In this document: piece by piece, positions 7,248 to 8,940 of the stretch | How positions within the stretch are numbered: the stretch's first letter is position 1 | Layout of the letters: the number at the start of each line of letters is the position of its first letter | Assembly (NCBI GenBank): GCA_002789615.1 | Contig: PFTO01000203.1 | Span: 7,932-16,871, forward strand | DNA: 8,940 nt | Direction of reading: 5' to 3' | Origin: Acidobacteria bacterium CG_4_9_14_3_um_filter_49_7 | Lineage (GTDB): Bacteria > Acidobacteriota > Holophagae > Thermotomaculales > Thermotomaculaceae | The notes under the pieces: model-generated | What the model saw: the letters and a program-made list of their open reading frames with translations, nothing else | Database searches by the model: none | What the model was told of the DNA's origin: nothing | Translations under genes and position numbers: made by a program

Positions 7248-7349
7248 ATGGAGAAGCGGATGTCCAGGATTCAGAACGAAAAGACCCAGACAACCCGATC
7301 TGCTGAAGGAACATTGATGGTTATTTCATTGAGGTGCTATGATGCTTGA
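7248..7349 (+). CDS. Possible 33-aa leader peptide ORF overlapping the next gene start
   Basis: ATG at 7248 opens a 33-codon frame beginning MEKRMSRIQNEK and ending at TGA 7347-7349. A GGGGGT run lies 6-7 nt upstream and could act as a ribosome-binding site. The frame is basic and polar, and I recognise no family. Its end covers the start codon of the secreted-protein gene (7339/7342) in another frame, the arrangement expected for translational coupling or a regulatory leader. An ORF of this size can easily arise by chance, so this is only a candidate. Confidence 0.25.
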   Translation: MEKRMSRIQNEKTQTTRSAEGTLMVISLRCYDA

Positions 7350-8940
7350 GAATATTGTTAAGAAATTTACCGCTGGTCTTGTTGGTCTTGGTATGACTGC
7401 TGGTTTGTTAGCTGGTAATTTTACTAATTATGTTTTGCCTACTAAGGGTTTCTCAACAGAAATAGTTTTGGTTAATAATGATGTTATGCATTCTTATCCT
7501 AATCATAGTATGTTGTATACTGCTTATGATATTGATGGTAATGTTTTAGCTGAAGTTCCTGATTTTATGGCTACTGGTTCTAGGATGAAAACTAGTTTGT
7601 CTGAGTTGTTTCCTAGTGTTAATGTTGATGATATAGGTTTAGTTAAGGTTACTAGTTCTAATAAGAATGATGCTTGGGTTATTTATAGCAATGGTGATCA
7701 GAAGGCTATGGTTCAAGCTCCTACTGAGGGTTCTAGTGTTGTTGATAATCTTCATTTTGAGAATAATCTTGTTTATTGGAATTTTTTGAGTAATTTTGCT
7801 AAGGTTAATGATGATGATAGTGTTGTTCGTGCTGTTATTAATCCTAGCGGGGAAGAAGTTTATTTTGATGGTATTGTTAATGATTATGGTTTTGTTATGC
7901 CTAATTTTGGTTTTGGTGTTAGTGCCGCTAGTATTAATATGGATGATTTTTTTGGGGGGGTTGTTCCTAGTGGTGCTACTTGGATGAGGATTTATAGTGA
8001 GGATATTCAGCATACTGATTTTGGTGATTCTGTTACTCCTGTTAATAATCTTGTTGGTAACACTGTTTTTATGAAGACTAATGGCGAGTCAGGAGGGGCT
8101 TATGGTAATTCTGAGGCTTTTGAGGAGTTAATAATACCTCATATTGCTGATCAAACTGCTAATCCTGATCTTAATAAGCGTTATTTTTGGACAGGTCTTG
8201 TTTTTAATAATCCTAGTGATGTTTTTGTTAATGCTGTTATTCAGTATTATAGTAAAACAGGTGTTCATTTGGATGTTGATTCTAGTACTCCTGAGATTGA
8301 TGATTATAGTTTTGTTCTTGATCCTTTTGGTAAGAAGGTTGATTTAATTTCTAATTTTGGCATGCCTGAGGGTGCTGAGTTTGCTCGTGTAGTTGCTGAA
8401 AAGCCTATTATGGGTGGGGAGCTTTTTGGAGGCGAACCTAGTGGAACTGCTAATTGGCCTATCATGGCTGGTGTTGGTTTATTATTGCCTGGAACTGGCG
8501 GTTATTTAGACAGCGTTACTGATATGAACACTCCTACTTTACGTTATCATTTGCCTTTAGCTGAGTCTAGAGCTTTTACTGATACTGAAGAAGGTTTGTG
8601 GACTGGTGTGGCTTTTGCTAATCTAGGTAAGAGAAATCAAACAGTTGTTCTTGAATACAAGACTGATTCTGGATTGGTTATTGGTACTCAGAATTATACT
8701 GTTAATAGTATGAGTAAACAAGCAATCACTGTTGAAGACTTGTTGAAGCTTGGCGGTTTGGAGGATATTCGTGAGCAAGTGGCTATGATTGATGTTTTAG
8801 CTAAGGAGAGTGTTGCTGGTTTTACTGCTAATTATGAGGTTAATCTTTATGCTTTGCAAGGTGGTAAAGCAGCGGGAACAGGTGCCCTTCCCCCATTTTC
8901 TGTACCACTGCTTATGAGAGTACCACAATTCATAACTTAA
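7342..8940 (+). CDS. Predicted secreted protein with four beta-rich repeats and extreme T-ending codon bias
   Basis: No enzyme family is recognised. With ATG 7342 as start, GAGGTG (7331-7336) is 5 nt upstream. ATG 7339 is the alternative, only 2 nt away, and the residue numbers below use it. Residues 1-27 form a signal peptide: KK, then a hydrophobic core TAGLVGLGMTAGLLAG. The rest contains four divergent beta-rich repeats at about 38-117, 143-222, 281-360 and 418-505. Each runs from a segment like WTGLVFNNPSD through an extended strand with a turn (AYDIDGNVL, YYSKTGVHL, EYKTDSGLV) and a short helix (LSELFPSV, VEDLLKLGG) to a hydrophobic strand (WVIYSN, AGFTANY). Repeats 3 and 4 are preceded by IIPHIAD and YHLPLAES. 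The pattern resembles the TGIALVNPS-type repeat of secreted bacterial proteins. No lipobox, C-terminal anchor or sorting signal is seen. It may be an extracellular or surface structural or adhesive protein. Composition differs sharply from the other genes here. Confidence 0.82.
   Translation: MLENIVKKFTAGLVGLGMTAGLLAGNFTNYVLPTKGFSTEIVLVNNDVMHSYPNHSMLYTAYDIDGNVLAEVPDFMATGSRMKTSLSELFPSVNVDDIGLVKVTSSNKNDAWVIYSNGDQKAMVQAPTEGSSVVDNLHFENNLVYWNFLSNFAKVNDDDSVVRAVINPSGEEVYFDGIVNDYGFVMPNFGFGVSAASINMDDFFGGVVPSGATWMRIYSEDIQHTDFGDSVTPVNNLVGNTVFMKTNGESGGAYGNSEAFEELIIPHIADQTANPDLNKRYFWTGLVFNNPSDVFVNAVIQYYSKTGVHLDVDSSTPEIDDYSFVLDPFGKKVDLISNFGMPEGAEFARVVAEKPIMGGELFGGEPSGTANWPIMAGVGLLLPGTGGYLDSVTDMNTPTLRYHLPLAESRAFTDTEEGLWTGVAFANLGKRNQTVVLEYKTDSGLVIGTQNYTVNSMSKQAITVEDLLKLGGLEDIREQVAMIDVLAKESVAGFTANYEVNLYALQGGKAAGTGALPPFSVPLLMRVPQFIT
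7947..7960 (+). repeat. T7-G7 homopolymer tract inside the secreted-protein gene
   Basis: Seven T followed by seven G encode Asp-Phe-Phe-Gly-Gly-Val in frame. Glycine in this gene is otherwise mostly GGT, so the GGG-GGG pair is out of character. Such tracts are prone to slipped-strand mispairing, and one base gained or lost would truncate the protein before repeats 3 and 4. Confidence 0.7.

Noticed and set aside
6935..7338. tRNA, tmRNA, integron attC site or riboswitch in the gap
   Set aside because: I found no T-arm or CCA-type end, no attC core sites and no known aptamer core. Only the hairpin at its left edge is convincing.
7639..8013. 124-codon minus-strand open frame rich in Asn, Ile and Thr
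   Set aside because: A by-product of the T-ending codon bias of the plus-strand gene. The translation is low-complexity and matches no family.
1..8940. CRISPR array, insertion sequence, transposase, integrase or defence system
   Set aside because: No regularly spaced repeats, no terminal inverted repeats flanking an ORF and no transposase, recombinase or defence-type motifs were seen.

Overview
The window comes from a bacterial chromosome that looks Gram-negative. It begins inside the primary sigma factor gene, and that sigma factor has a long non-conserved insert between regions 1.2 and 2.1. The genome uses folate-dependent TrmFO for tRNA m5U54, and it carries a secreted S9 peptidase and a WaaE-like family-2 glycosyltransferase. 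Base composition is intermediate in the first 7 kb. No species can be named from this. The combination argues against a gamma- or beta-proteobacterium and would fit Acidobacteriota, Aminicenantes or related phyla (inference only).

Layout. (1) Positions 2-2665, plus strand: rpoD (5' truncated by the window edge) and trmFO, 3 nt apart and presumably co-transcribed. (2) A strong hairpin at 2669-2692 separates trmFO from a convergent gene and can serve both strands. (3) Positions 2715-4745, minus strand: a secreted S9-family serine peptidase with a PD40-type propeller followed by an alpha/beta-hydrolase domain. (4) An 83-bp divergent promoter region, 4746-4828. (5) Positions 4829-6934, plus strand: a tight three-gene operon of a glycosyltransferase, a short citrate-synthase-superfamily protein (citryl-CoA-lyase type) and an HD-domain phosphohydrolase. 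The first two overlap by 11 bp, and the second and third are 20 bp apart. (6) A gap of about 400 bp, 6935-7338, which holds a perfect inverted repeat across the HD stop codon, a GC-rich unexplained stretch, a weak promoter candidate and a possible 33-codon leader ORF. (7) Positions 7342-8940, plus strand: a predicted secreted protein built from four divergent copies of a beta-rich repeat.

The last gene is the odd one out. Its base use changes abruptly at the start codon. In a hand-counted internal block of 60 codons, 51 end in T and one ends in C, against 13 of 60 ending in T at the start of the citryl-CoA-lyase-like gene. The bias fades in the last 20 codons. This gene, its leader region and the GC-rich gap before it are the most interesting part of the window. 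The rest is recognisable housekeeping and metabolic content.
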